Assembly (NCBI GenBank): GCA_938020505.1
Contig: CALIHR010000002.1
Coordinates: 1 to 37,768, forward strand
Length of the DNA stretch: 37,768 nt
Reading direction: 5' to 3'
Origin: an uncultured Actinobaculum sp.
Lineage (GTDB): Bacteria > Actinomycetota > Actinomycetes > Actinomycetales > Actinomycetaceae
In this document: positions 14,628 through 22,581 of the stretch, in pieces
Layout of the letters: every line of letters begins with the position of its first letter
Numbering within the stretch: position 1 is the first letter of the stretch
The notes under the pieces: model-generated
Told to the model about the DNA's origin: nothing
Databases searched by the model: none
Seen by the model: only the letters and a program-made list of their open reading frames with translations
Position numbers and translations under genes: made by a program

Positions 14628-15476
14628 ATGGCCAATTACAGCGCTGCAGACATCAAGGCTCTGCGTGAGAAGACCGGCGCCGGCATGATGGACGTCAAGA
14701 AGGCCCTCGAGGAGGCGGCCGGAGACGCGGCCAAGGCCGAGGAGCTTCTCCGCGTCAAGGGCCTGAAGGCGGTCGCCAAGCGCGAAGGGCGCTCCGCGGT
14801 CAACGGCTTGGTGGCCTCTGCCGTGTACGACGCCGGGAAGGGCAAGCGGGGCGTGCTCATCGAGGTCAACGCCGAAACCGATTTCGTTGCGAAGAACGAG
14901 AAGTTCATCGCGATGGCCGACGAGATTCTCCAGGCGGCCGTCGATGCGGGCGCATCCGACGTCGAGTCGGTTCTCGCCGCCAAGCTGGGGGAGGAAACCG
15001 TCAAGGACCGCGTCGAGGGGCTCATCGCCGTCATCGGGGAGAAGATGGAGGTTTCCCACGTCGCCGTCGTCGAAGGCGAGCACGTCGAGGCCTACATGCA
15101 TCGGACCAATCCGGACCTGCCTCCCCAGGTCGGCGTTCTGGTGGCCACCGACGCCGCAGGCGCGTCGGTGGCCCACGACGTCGCCGTCCACATTGCCGCT
15201 CTCGATCCGACCTACCTCGACCGCGAGTCGGTTCCCGCCGACGTCGTCGAGGCCGAGGAGCGCATCGCGACCGAAACGACGATCGCCGAAGGAAAGCCGG
15301 AAAACGCCGTGCCGAAGATCGTCCAGGGCCGCATGAACGGCTTCTACAAGTCGGTCGTGCTCTTGGAGCAGGGCTTTGCCCGCGACCCCAAGGTCAGCGT
15401 GGGCAAGGTCGTCTCCGACGCCGGCGGCAAGGTGACCGCTTTCGCGCGTCTGCGCGTCGGCGCCTCCGCGGAGTGA
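14628..15476 (+). CDS. tsf: Elongation factor Ts
   Basis: EF-Ts recycles EF-Tu by exchanging GDP for GTP. The 282-residue protein has the N-terminal UBA-like domain (YSAADIKALREKTGAGMMDV then KKALEE), the EF-Tu-contact motif TDFVAKN at about 85, and the C-terminal segment KIVQGRMNGFYKSVVLLEQ. The ATG follows AAAGAGG, 28 bases after rpsB. A strong intrinsic terminator lies 160 bases after the stop, ending the operon. Confidence 0.97.
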   Translation: MANYSAADIKALREKTGAGMMDVKKALEEAAGDAAKAEELLRVKGLKAVAKREGRSAVNGLVASAVYDAGKGKRGVLIEVNAETDFVAKNEKFIAMADEILQAAVDAGASDVESVLAAKLGEETVKDRVEGLIAVIGEKMEVSHVAVVEGEHVEAYMHRTNPDLPPQVGVLVATDAAGASVAHDVAVHIAALDPTYLDRESVPADVVEAEERIATETTIAEGKPENAVPKIVQGRMNGFYKSVVLLEQGFARDPKVSVGKVVSDAGGKVTAFARLRVGASAE

Positions 15477-15635
15477 GCCAGCGGAAGGAACAGTTCTCTC
15501 CCTGCTGAACTGCTTTCGTCGGGACGCGCTCTGCCTGAGCGAGTTTTTCTGCAAGCGGCTTTTCCGGGGAACTGGCTCTTCAGCGCCCTTCCGCGCGGGA
15601 GCGTGAGGCGCGAGAACAAAAGTTGAAAATCGACG

Positions 15636-15663
15636 GAGGGAGGGGCCCAATGGCCCCTCCCTC
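15636..15663 (+). terminator. Intrinsic terminator of rpsB-tsf
   Basis: A perfect 12-bp stem: GAGGGAGGGGCC (15636-15647) pairs with GGCCCCTCCCTC (15652-15663) around a CAAT loop, followed by ACTTTC. It is the strongest terminator-like structure in the window, although the T-run is short, as is common in GC-rich actinobacteria. It also faces the end of the convergent PFL gene. Confidence 0.75.
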
Positions 15664-15713
15664 ACTTTCAGGCCGCGACACTCGCCTACTGTGGCGCTTG
15701 AAAACTGCTTGAT

Positions 15714-15744
15714 CGCTTGCAGGCTGCCTGGCGCTTGCAGGCTG
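15714..15744 (+). repeat. 13-bp direct repeat, period 18
   Basis: CGCTTGCAGGCTG occurs at 15714-15726 and 15732-15744, just beyond the 3' end of the minus-strand PFL gene. Purpose unknown; possibly replication slippage. Confidence 0.7.
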
Positions 15745-15748
15745 GCGC

Positions 15749-17101
15749 TCAGTTTTTGAAGCCGTGGACGGGCGCGGGCATGAGCCCCCCTCGGCCGATG
15801 AAGGCTTCGTTCGAATACGGGCTGACGGGCATGACGGGCGCCCTGCCGAGAAGGCCTCCGAATTCGACGACGTCGCCCGGCGCGGCGCCAGGCGCCGGAA
15901 TGATCCTTACCGCCGTCGTCTTGTGGTTCATGACGCCGATCGCCGCCTCGTCGGCGATCATTCCCGCGATCGTCGAGGAAGGCGTGTCGCCTGGAACTGC
16001 GACCATGTCGAGGCCCACTGAGCAGATCGCCGTCATCGCTTCGAGCTTCGCCAGCGAAATCGCGCCGACCTCGGCGGCTTCGATCATGCCCTCGTCTTCG
16101 GACACGGGGATGAACGACCCCGAAAGGCCTCCGACGTGGGAGCACGCCATGAGGCCGCCCTTCTTCACCGCGTCGTTGAGCAGGGCGAGCGCCGCCGTCG
16201 TCCCGTGCGCGCCGACGCGCTCCAATCCCATCGCCTCCAGCGCGCGAGCCACCGAATCGCCGATCTCCGACGTCGGCGCGAGGGACAGATCGACGATCCC
16301 GAAATCGACCCCGAGGCGCTCGGCGGCCATTCGCCCCACGAGCTCGCCCATGCGGGTGACCTTGAAGGCCGATTTCTTGACGGTTTCGGCGAGCGCGTCG
16401 AAGGGTTCGCCCGCGGCCGAGTCAATCGCCCTTTTGACGACGCCGGGGCCGGAGACTCCCACGGACACGACGCAATCGGGCATCTCGACGCCGTGGAAGG
16501 CGCCCGCCATGAACGGATTGTCGCCCACCGAGTTGGCGAAGACGACGAGCTTGGCCGCTCCCAGCCCGTTTTCGGTGGCGTGGGCCGAGGCTGTGATCGC
16601 CTCGCCCATGGCTCGGACGGCGTCCATATTGATCCCCGCGCGAGAGGATCCCACGTTGACCGATGAACAGACGACCTTCGTCGAGGACAGGGCCTCGGGG
16701 ATGGAATCGATGAGGGCGAGGTCGCTCGCCGTCGTCCCCTTTTCGACGAGAGCCGAGAACCCGCCGATGAAATCGACGCCGACGGCGGCCGCCGCTTCGT
16801 CGAGCGTCTGAGCCCAGGGCGTCAGGTCGGATTCGCGCGACGCGGCGGCCACGAGGGCGATCGGAGTGACCGAAACGCGCTTGTTGATGATCGGTATGCC
16901 GAGTTCCGTCTCGATTGCCTCGCACGCCGACACCAAATCGGCCGCGCGCCTGACGATGCGTTCGCGGCAGCGCTTTCTGGCCCGTCCCCCGTCGGAGTCG
17001 GCGCAGTCGAGGAGCGAGATCCCCATCGTCACGGTCCGTATGTCGAGACGGTCTTCCGAGATCATCTCGATCGTTTCGAGAATGTTGCTTGCTGTGTCCA
17101 T
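15749..17101 (-). CDS. PFL (UPF0210) family protein
   Basis: This 450-residue protein belongs to the UPF0210/PFL family, whose fold resembles pyruvate formate-lyase and anaerobic ribonucleotide reductase. The recognisable segments are IRTVTMGISLLDCADSD near the N-terminus, INKRVSVTPIA, SSVNVGSSRAGINMDAVR, FANSVGDNPFMAGAFHG, and VPGDTPSSTIAGMIADEAAI. No reaction is firmly established for the family. It lies 34 bases downstream of an ACT-domain gene on the same strand, a pairing seen in many bacteria including streptococci, where the ACT protein is thought to be regulatory. The ATG at 17101 is preceded by AAGCGGAAC. Confidence 0.9.
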   Translation of the reverse strand: MDTASNILETIEMISEDRLDIRTVTMGISLLDCADSDGGRARKRCRERIVRRAADLVSACEAIETELGIPIINKRVSVTPIALVAAASRESDLTPWAQTLDEAAAAVGVDFIGGFSALVEKGTTASDLALIDSIPEALSSTKVVCSSVNVGSSRAGINMDAVRAMGEAITASAHATENGLGAAKLVVFANSVGDNPFMAGAFHGVEMPDCVVSVGVSGPGVVKRAIDSAAGEPFDALAETVKKSAFKVTRMGELVGRMAAERLGVDFGIVDLSLAPTSEIGDSVARALEAMGLERVGAHGTTAALALLNDAVKKGGLMACSHVGGLSGSFIPVSEDEGMIEAAEVGAISLAKLEAMTAICSVGLDMVAVPGDTPSSTIAGMIADEAAIGVMNHKTTAVRIIPAPGAAPGDVVEFGGLLGRAPVMPVSPYSNEAFIGRGGLMPAPVHGFKN

Positions 17102-17135
17102 TGTTCCGCTTGTGCCTGCCGCTAGTGCTCCATGC

Positions 17136-17405
17136 CTACAGCTTGTGCATGGCGTCGAATATCGCCTCGGATTGGATCCGGATCTCCAGGCCTTCGGCCT
17201 TTCCGACGTCCGTCATGGTTCGCTGAAGGTCGACGAGCGGCAGGGCGTCGTCGTCGAAGTCGATCTGAAGGATCATGGTGAAGTAATTTCCCATGAGCGT
17301 CTGCGAAACGTTCGTGATGTTGACGTCCCGCTGGGCTAAGGCCCCCGAAACCGCGGCGATGATTCCCGTGTGGTCGAGTCCCGTGACTGTCATGATGGCG
17401 CGCAT
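17136..17405 (-). CDS. ACT-domain protein (UPF0237, GcvR-like)
   Basis: This 89-residue single ACT domain begins MRAIMTVTGLDHTGIIAAVS and has the VNITNVSQTLMGNYFTMIL segment typical of UPF0237. ACT domains bind small molecules, mostly amino acids. Its adjacency to the UPF0210 gene is conserved, so it probably senses a ligand for that protein. No Shine-Dalgarno lies close to the ATG at 17405; the sequence immediately upstream is a 12-bp palindrome, so translation may be leaderless, or start at the GTG at 17411, which has GGAG 12 bases upstream. Confidence 0.88.
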   Translation of the reverse strand: MRAIMTVTGLDHTGIIAAVSGALAQRDVNITNVSQTLMGNYFTMILQIDFDDDALPLVDLQRTMTDVGKAEGLEIRIQSEAIFDAMHKL

Positions 17406-17407
17406 GC

Positions 17408-17419
17408 ACACAATTGTGT
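17408..17419 (-). promoter_or_regulatory. 12-bp palindrome at the ACT gene start
   Basis: ACACAATTGTGT is a perfect palindrome two bases before the ACT-domain ATG on the minus strand. It contains CACAAT, which sits at leaderless -10 distance (seven bases) from the ATG. A repressor bound here would block both promoter and start. The palindrome is seen; operator function is inference. Confidence 0.4.
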
Positions 17420-17626
17420 CACGCTCCGGGGCGGCGGGCCCCGTCATCGGGCGCCGAGCGTTTTGCGCCGCGGCGCAGAACGAGACCGATTTGAACGGAT
17501 CCGTAGGCGAGGGCCGCTTTGGTTTGAGGGCGCTTACGGGCGGGGACGACGTCGGCCTGGACCGCTCAACGCGTCTGAATTGCTTTGTTTGAGCGGATCC
17601 CGGATGCGAACGGAGTTGGTCTGGAC

Positions 17627-17666
17627 TGGTCCACAGACGTTGGCGACGTAGGCTCTGTCCACAGAC
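17627..17666 (+). promoter_or_regulatory. Candidate tag promoter with paired GTCCACAGAC repeats
   Basis: GTCCACAGAC occurs at 17629-17638 and 17657-17666 (period 28), flanking TAGGCT (17649-17654), a TANNNT -10 candidate for tag. TGGTCCACA and CTGTCCACA within them are one mismatch from the DnaA box TTGTCCACA. The second copy also contains TCTGT-CC-ACAGA (17654-17665). The remaining 17420-17626 stretch of this 310-bp divergent gap shows nothing I can name. Confidence 0.35.
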
Positions 17667-17715
17667 CGACGCTTGGGAACGCAGGAGGCTCTCTACTCGC
17701 TCTAAGGTGGAGGAC

Positions 17716-18468
17716 ATGAATGAGCAGGAGCGAAAAACGGCCGAGGAAGGGCGCGCCAAGGAAAAGAACCGCACCGGAAAAGGCGCCGGGGGAGAGGCGT
17801 CGCCGGAGACGGCCGAGGCCTTGGCGAAAGTTCCCCGATGGGCGACGGCGGACCCGCTGTTGGCGGCCTACCACGCGGAGGAATGGGGCATGCCCGTGCG
17901 CACGGAGGCCGGCATCTACGAGAGGCTGTGCCTCGAAGCATTCCAGGCGGGCCTCTCGTGGCTGACGGTGTTGCGCAAGAGGGAGGCCTTCCGGGAGGCC
18001 TTCGCGAGATTCGACCCCGAGGCGGTGGCCGAGTTCGGCGAAAAGGACGTTGAACGGCTTCTGACCAACCCCGCCATCATTCGCAACCGGGTGAAAATCG
18101 AGGCGACGATACGCAATGCCCGGGCGACCCTTGCGCTGCGCGAATCCGGAGGGCTTCCGTCCTTCGTTTGGTCGTTTCAGCCCGAGGTCAATATCTTCCC
18201 CGAGCGGTCCGAGGACATTCCCCGGCGCACTCCCGAGTCTTCGGCGATGGCGGCCGCCTTGCGCGGGCGCGGATTTCGCTTCGTCGGCCCGACGACGTGC
18301 TTCGCCCTCATGCTGGCGATAGGGATGGTCGACGGGCACCTCGTGGGTTCGCGCGAGCGCGGAAGGTCCGGCGTGTGGGAGAGCGAATGGCCCGGCGGGC
18401 CGGAGACGTATCCCGGGGTGGAGCCGCTCGAGTACCACGAAGCGTGGGGCAGGCTGAAGGCAGTCTGA
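17716..18468 (+). CDS. tag: DNA-3-methyladenine glycosylase I (zinc-snap cysteines missing)
   Basis: Tag excises 3-methyladenine from alkylated DNA. The 250-residue protein matches E. coli Tag along its length: RWATADPLLAAYHAEEWGMP, YERLCLEAFQAGLSWLTVLR with the catalytic-site Glu at E74 (E. coli E38), NRVKIEATIRNARA, and GPTTCFALMLAIGMVDGHLV. Of the four zinc ligands known in E. coli (C4, H17, H175, C179), the two histidines align with H53 and H208, but the cysteines are replaced by P40 and S212. A charged 36-residue N-terminal extension is added. ATG 17716 is chosen with AAGGTGG upstream; GTG 17707 is possible. Confidence 0.9.
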   Translation: MNEQERKTAEEGRAKEKNRTGKGAGGEASPETAEALAKVPRWATADPLLAAYHAEEWGMPVRTEAGIYERLCLEAFQAGLSWLTVLRKREAFREAFARFDPEAVAEFGEKDVERLLTNPAIIRNRVKIEATIRNARATLALRESGGLPSFVWSFQPEVNIFPERSEDIPRRTPESSAMAAALRGRGFRFVGPTTCFALMLAIGMVDGHLVGSRERGRSGVWESEWPGGPETYPGVEPLEYHEAWGRLKAV

Positions 18469-18563
18469 CTCGCCGCGAGACTCCCGCCCGGGTTCGGGTT
18501 CCCCTTCAGCTCGGGCCCGGGCGGGCCGCATTGCTTTGCCTCGCCGGCTTTCCCGCACGCTGC

Positions 18564-18569
18564 TACTCT
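18564..18569 (+). promoter_or_regulatory. Candidate extended -10 for pyrH
   Basis: TACTCT preceded by TGC gives an extended -10 form. It lies 48 bases before the pyrH start, implying a short leader. No clear -35 at the usual distance. Confidence 0.4.
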
Positions 18570-18611
18570 TGAACCTGGCATTGAACCCATCGGACGACGG
18601 AAGGACACGAG

Positions 18612-19358
18612 GTGGCGGAAGCGATTCATTCTGGCCCCGACGGCAAACGCAGGAGAAGGGTCCTTCTCAAGCTGTCCGGGGAGATGTTCGGCGGAGGGGC
18701 GGTCGGACTGGACGCAGACGTGCTCACCCGGGTGGCGGCGGAGATCGCCGAGGCGGTTCGCGACGGCGTGCAGGTGGCCATCGTCGTCGGCGGAGGCAAC
18801 TTCTTCCGCGGTGCCGAATTGCAGGCGCGGGGAATGGACCGCGCCCGCGCGGATTACATGGGCATGCTCGGCACCGTCATGAATGCCATCGCCCTCCAAG
18901 ACTTCATTGAGCGCGCCGGAATTGCCTGCCGGGTTCAGACAGCCATCACAATGACCCAGGTGGCCGAGCCGTACATTCCGCTGCGGGCCGTCCGCCACCT
19001 CGAAAAGGGGAGAGTCGTCGTGTTCGGGGCGGGCGCAGGAATGCCGTACTTTTCAACCGACACGGTGGCCGCGCAACGTGCGGCGGAGCTTCGCTGCGAC
19101 GAGATCCTCGTCGGAAAGAACGGCGTCGACGGAGTCTACACCGCGGATCCGAAGACGAATCCCACTGCGGTCAAACTGGATTTCATCACGTACGAACAGG
19201 CGATTTCCCAAGGTTTGAGGGTGGTCGACGCCGCGGCCTTCTCGCTGTGCCAAGACAACGACGTGGCCATGCGGGTGTTCGGAATGGGCGAATCCACCAA
19301 CGTCACGCGCGCACTGCGAGGCGAAAAGATCGGTACGCTTGTATCAGCATCCAGATAG
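18612..19358 (+). CDS. pyrH: UMP kinase
   Basis: PyrH phosphorylates UMP to UDP in pyrimidine synthesis. The 248-residue amino-acid-kinase-fold protein shows RVLLKLSGEMFGG, VAIVVGGGNFFRGAEL, MLGTVMNAIALQD, and GAGMPYFSTDTVAAQRAAEL followed by KNGVDGVYTADPK. The GTG start is preceded by GAAGGA at seven bases. frr follows in the standard pyrH-frr-cdsA order, 34 bases downstream. Confidence 0.97.
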   Translation: MAEAIHSGPDGKRRRRVLLKLSGEMFGGGAVGLDADVLTRVAAEIAEAVRDGVQVAIVVGGGNFFRGAELQARGMDRARADYMGMLGTVMNAIALQDFIERAGIACRVQTAITMTQVAEPYIPLRAVRHLEKGRVVVFGAGAGMPYFSTDTVAAQRAAELRCDEILVGKNGVDGVYTADPKTNPTAVKLDFITYEQAISQGLRVVDAAAFSLCQDNDVAMRVFGMGESTNVTRALRGEKIGTLVSASR

Positions 19359-19392
19359 CGCTTGGTCAGCTTTCGAGCAGAAAAGGACAACC

Positions 19393-19950
19393 ATGATTGA
19401 CGAGACGCTCCTCGAAGCCGAGGAAAAAATGGAAAAGACCGTCGAGGTCGCGCGCAGCGAATTCAGCGGCATCCGCTCGGGCAGAGCCAATGCCGCGATG
19501 TTCAACGCGATTCTCGTCGACTACTACGGTGCGCCGACACCCTTGCAGCAGCTGGCGACCATCGCGATTCCCGAGGCGCGCACCGTTCTGATCACTCCCT
19601 TCGACCGGTCGGCCATGGCCTCTATCGACAAGGCCCTGCGCGAGTCCGACCTGGGAGTCAACCCCGCCGACGACGGCAACCTGATCCGCGTCGTCCTTCC
19701 CGCCCTGACGGAAGAGCGACGCCGCGATTACGTCAAGCTCGCCAAGAACAAGGCCGAGGAGGCGCGCGTGGCCATCCGCGGGATTCGCCGCAAGGCCAAG
19801 GAAGCCCTCGACAAGATCAAGAAGGACGGCGACGCCGGCGAAGACGACGTCAAGCGCGCCGAGGAAAAGCTCGACGGGCTGACCAAGCGCCACGTCGAGC
19901 AGGTGGACAAGGTGCTCGAAAGCAAGGAAAAGGAACTCCTCGAGGTCTGA
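19393..19950 (+). CDS. frr: Ribosome recycling factor
   Basis: RRF splits the post-termination ribosome together with EF-G. The 185-residue length is standard, with FSGIRSGRANAAMFNAILVD near the N-terminus and the long three-helix-bundle C-terminus (KLAKNKAEEARVAIRGIRRK). ATG 19393 is preceded by AAAAGGACAACC; an earlier in-frame start at 19339 lies inside pyrH and is not needed. Seven bases separate it from cdsA. Confidence 0.97.
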   Translation: MIDETLLEAEEKMEKTVEVARSEFSGIRSGRANAAMFNAILVDYYGAPTPLQQLATIAIPEARTVLITPFDRSAMASIDKALRESDLGVNPADDGNLIRVVLPALTEERRRDYVKLAKNKAEEARVAIRGIRRKAKEALDKIKKDGDAGEDDVKRAEEKLDGLTKRHVEQVDKVLESKEKELLEV

Positions 19951-19957
19951 GACGACG

Positions 19958-20842
19958 ATGGGCGAGTTGCGCAATCTGACGTCTCGGCTGGCGCCCCACC
20001 CGCCCAAGCCGCCCGAGCCGTCGGCGTCTAAAGCGGGAAGGAATCTCAAAGCGGCAGTTCCCGTGGCCTTCGGACTTTTGGGCCTCGTTGCCCTCAGCGT
20101 CCTGTGGCGCATGGAGGTCTTCGTCGTGCTCGTGGCCGCCGCCCTGTGCGTGGCCCTGTGGGAGGCCGCTGGGGCGTTTCTCAACAAGGGGCGCCGCATT
20201 CCCCTGCCGCCTCTGTGGGGCGGGATCCTCGCAATGGTCGGTGCGACGTGGGCGAGAGGCCCGCTCGCCGGGCTTGCCGCGTACTGCGTGGCCGCCGTCG
20301 CGGTCATTCTTTGGCGCTGGGCGGAAAGGGGGAGGCATCCGGGCTCCTGGTCCGGCGACGCCGCAGCCGCCGTTTTCGCCCTGGGATGGATCGGCCTTCT
20401 CGGCTCTTTCGCCGTGGCGCTCGCCGGCCTTCCGCGGGCTGAGTGGATGGTTGCCCTGCTTATCCTCATGCCTGCCTTTTCAGACACCGGCGGTTGGGCC
20501 TTCGGCGTGCTGTGGGGCCGCCATCCGATGAGCCCTTCCGTCTCGCCCAAGAAATCCTGGGAGGGCTTTGCCGGCTCTCTCGTTGCGGCCGTCACGCTCG
20601 CATTCGTCCTGGTCGGCTCGGTGTTGGGGCGTCCGTGGCCGGTCGCCCTGCTCGTAGGGATCGCAGCCGTGCTCTGCTCGACCGTCGGCGACCTGTCCGA
20701 GTCGCTTCTCAAACGCGACTTGGAAGTCAAAGACATGGGATCCATCTTCCCGGGCCACGGAGGAATGCTCGACCGCATCGACTCGATCCTCATGTGGGCG
20801 CCGGTCTGCTACGCGGTGATGACCGCGCCGTTTGCAACATGA
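19958..20842 (+). CDS. cdsA: Phosphatidate cytidylyltransferase
   Basis: CdsA makes CDP-diacylglycerol from phosphatidate and CTP, the precursor of anionic phospholipids and phosphatidylinositol in actinobacteria. This 294-residue integral membrane protein has about seven hydrophobic segments after a Pro-rich cytoplasmic N-terminus, then SDTGGWAFGVLWGRHPMSPS, SPKKSWEGFAG, and the family signature GDLSESLLKRDLEVKDMG followed by PGHGGMLDRIDS. It closes the pyrH-frr-cdsA group. Confidence 0.96.
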   Translation: MGELRNLTSRLAPHPPKPPEPSASKAGRNLKAAVPVAFGLLGLVALSVLWRMEVFVVLVAAALCVALWEAAGAFLNKGRRIPLPPLWGGILAMVGATWARGPLAGLAAYCVAAVAVILWRWAERGRHPGSWSGDAAAAVFALGWIGLLGSFAVALAGLPRAEWMVALLILMPAFSDTGGWAFGVLWGRHPMSPSVSPKKSWEGFAGSLVAAVTLAFVLVGSVLGRPWPVALLVGIAAVLCSTVGDLSESLLKRDLEVKDMGSIFPGHGGMLDRIDSILMWAPVCYAVMTAPFAT

Positions 20843-20857
20843 CGCAGTTGATTTGCG

Positions 20858-20882
20858 AGGCCTTCGTTTTCCCAGGCCTTTG
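20858..20882 (+). terminator. Weak hairpin after cdsA
   Basis: AGGCCT at 20858-20863 can pair with AGGCCT at 20874-20879, followed by TTG. A six-base stem with little T-run; only tentative. Confidence 0.25.
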
Positions 20883-21091
20883 ACCTCCCTCGCCCTTGAT
20901 GCGCCGGGCCCTTGACTTGCAGTCGGGCAAGGCCTCGGCACCGAAGAGTCTGCGATCCGCTCCAAGGCACATTCCCTGCGGTTCGGCAAGCAGATCTCTT
21001 GTGGGAAACAATACGACGATCAAGTAATGTAACGGTCTCGTAATCTGGTATGCTCTTTACCGTCGACGGATTGGAGGCGCCGACGAAACAA

Positions 21092-21145
21092 CCTCATACA
21101 GTACTCAATTCCCATATAGTACGTAATCCCCATACGGCAGACGGC
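21092..21145 (+). repeat. Degenerate 18-bp tandem repeats in an AT-rich pocket
   Basis: Three 18-bp units start at 21092, 21110 and 21128, sharing a core like CCCATAYAGTAC; units 1 and 2 match at 13 of 18 positions, unit 3 mainly in its first 12. They lie in the 458-bp gap between cdsA and rlmN, within an AT-rich stretch (about 20990-21140) that contrasts with the surroundings. They could be binding sites for a regulator; no gene was found in the gap. Confidence 0.5.
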
Positions 21146-21277
21146 CCAGCCCTTCGCAAGCTTCGCTCACCGGCGGAAGGGCGCGCAATTTTCCGTTGCG
21201 CCCGCCTGCACAGAATCTTGATTCGCTCTACGCAACGTGCCTCATTCGACAGCCGGGCCGTTGCGAACGAGCGAGCC

Positions 21278-21304
21278 TACCGTGAGAGAATGGGCGAGTT
21301 ATGA
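21278..21304 (+). promoter_or_regulatory. Possible leaderless four-codon uORF overlapping the rlmN start
   Basis: TACCGT (21278-21283) is followed after six bases by ATG at 21290, which opens the frame M-G-E-L-stop. Its TGA (21302-21304) overlaps the rlmN ATG (21301-21303) as ATGA. rlmN itself has only a weak Shine-Dalgarno, so translation may be delivered by ribosomes ending this mini-ORF. No good -35 is visible. Confidence 0.35.
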
Positions 21305-22581
21305 CGCCACCACCATCCCAGGCTCAATCGAGCCAAAACGCGCCCGGACGCGGCGGCCGCCAAGTCATGCCCGCCGTCGAATCGGGGCCGCGCCCGCTGC
21401 TCTCGTTTGCGGAGGCGCGCAGGGGAAAGCCGCCCGAGCACCTGGCGGACCTTGACGTCGCCGAAAGAAAAGACAGGGCGGCAAAGGCAGGCTATCCGGC
21501 TTTTCGAGCCGATCAGCTGTCGAGACATTACTTTGAGCACTTCGACGTCGACCCGGAGCGCATGACCGATCTTCCCGCGCGGGGCCGCGAGGGCCTCGTG
21601 TCGGCGTTCCTTCCCCCGCTGCTGACTAAAGTCCGCGACCTGACCGCGGACCGAGGCCTCACGGTCAAATCGCTGTGGCGGATGTTCGACGGCGCGATGG
21701 TCGAAACGGTGCTCATGAAGTACCCCGACAGGGCAACCTTGTGCATCTCCTCCCAGGCCGGATGCGGGATGGCGTGCCCGTTCTGCGCGACTGGCCAAGG
21801 AGGGCTCACCCGCAATCTTTCCGCGGGGGAGATCGTCGAACAGGTCCGCTGCGGGATGCTCGCCGCCGCGCGAGGCGACCTCGGCGAACCGTGCCGCCTG
21901 ACCAACGTCGTGTTCATGGGAATGGGAGAGCCCCTCGCGAATTGGAAACAGGTGCTCAAGGCCCTCCGGCGGATCATTGAGCCTTCGCCCGCCGGTTTCG
22001 GCCTGTCGGCCCGCAACGTCACGGTTTCCACCGTGGGGATGGCGCCGCTCATCGAAAAGCTCGCCGAGCAGGGCATGCCCGTGACGTTGGCGATCTCGCT
22101 TCACGCGCCCGACGACGAGCTTCGCGACCCCCTCATTCCCGTCAACTCGCGATTCAGCGTGGGCCGGCTGCTCGACGCCGCCCATTCCTATTTCGCCAAG
22201 ACGGGCCGCCGCGTCTCCGTCGAATACGCCCTCATCAGGGACATGAACGACCACAGGTGGCGCGCGCAGCTGTTGGCCGACGAGCTTAACCGCCGCGGCC
22301 GGGGGTGGGCGCACGTCAACCCCATTCCCCTCAATCCGACTCCCGGCTCCATTTGGACTGCGAGCACCCCTGAGGCCCAGAATACTTTTGTACAGACTTT
22401 GCTGGACGCGGGCATCCCGACGACGATACGTGACACGCGCGGATCGGACATCGACGGCGCCTGCGGGCAGTTGGCAGCTGAAGTCACGCGATCTTCTGCA
22501 AGGGCGGCCAAGGCCGCCGAGGCCGCCGAGCTCGTCAGGCGCGGGTCGGGGGCGGACGGACCGAAGGGGGTTATGCGATGA
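21301..22581 (+). CDS. rlmN: Dual-specificity 23S rRNA/tRNA adenine C2-methyltransferase RlmN
   Basis: RlmN is a radical-SAM enzyme methylating C2 of A2503 in 23S rRNA and A37 in some tRNAs. The 426-residue protein has the iron-sulfur CX3CX2C motif as C155-GMA-C159-PF-C162, FMGMGEPLANW, TVSTVGM, AISLHAPDDELRD, and the C-terminal RDTRGSDIDGACGQL holding the methyl-carrying cysteine. The N-terminal 45 and C-terminal 30 residues are low-complexity extensions. The stop overlaps the next start (ATGA). Confidence 0.96.
   Translation: MTPPPSQAQSSQNAPGRGGRQVMPAVESGPRPLLSFAEARRGKPPEHLADLDVAERKDRAAKAGYPAFRADQLSRHYFEHFDVDPERMTDLPARGREGLVSAFLPPLLTKVRDLTADRGLTVKSLWRMFDGAMVETVLMKYPDRATLCISSQAGCGMACPFCATGQGGLTRNLSAGEIVEQVRCGMLAAARGDLGEPCRLTNVVFMGMGEPLANWKQVLKALRRIIEPSPAGFGLSARNVTVSTVGMAPLIEKLAEQGMPVTLAISLHAPDDELRDPLIPVNSRFSVGRLLDAAHSYFAKTGRRVSVEYALIRDMNDHRWRAQLLADELNRRGRGWAHVNPIPLNPTPGSIWTASTPEAQNTFVQTLLDAGIPTTIRDTRGSDIDGACGQLAAEVTRSSARAAKAAEAAELVRRGSGADGPKGVMR

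Noticed and set aside
13259..14635. Extension of the M23 frame upstream over rpsB
   Set aside because: The signal peptide begins at 13258; the upstream frame is antisense to rpsB and has no domain.
14622..16145. Minus-strand open frame of 507 codons opposite tsf and running into the PFL gene
   Set aside because: It overlaps tsf and the tsf terminator and is in a different frame from the real PFL gene.
20843..21300. Possible small RNA or tRNA gene in the cdsA-rlmN gap
   Set aside because: No cloverleaf, no conserved tRNA arm sequence and no clear terminator were found.
21050..21304. 84-codon frame upstream of rlmN
   Set aside because: No ribosome site, crosses the 18-bp repeats, and reads as low-quality protein; only its last four codons are of interest as a possible mini-ORF.
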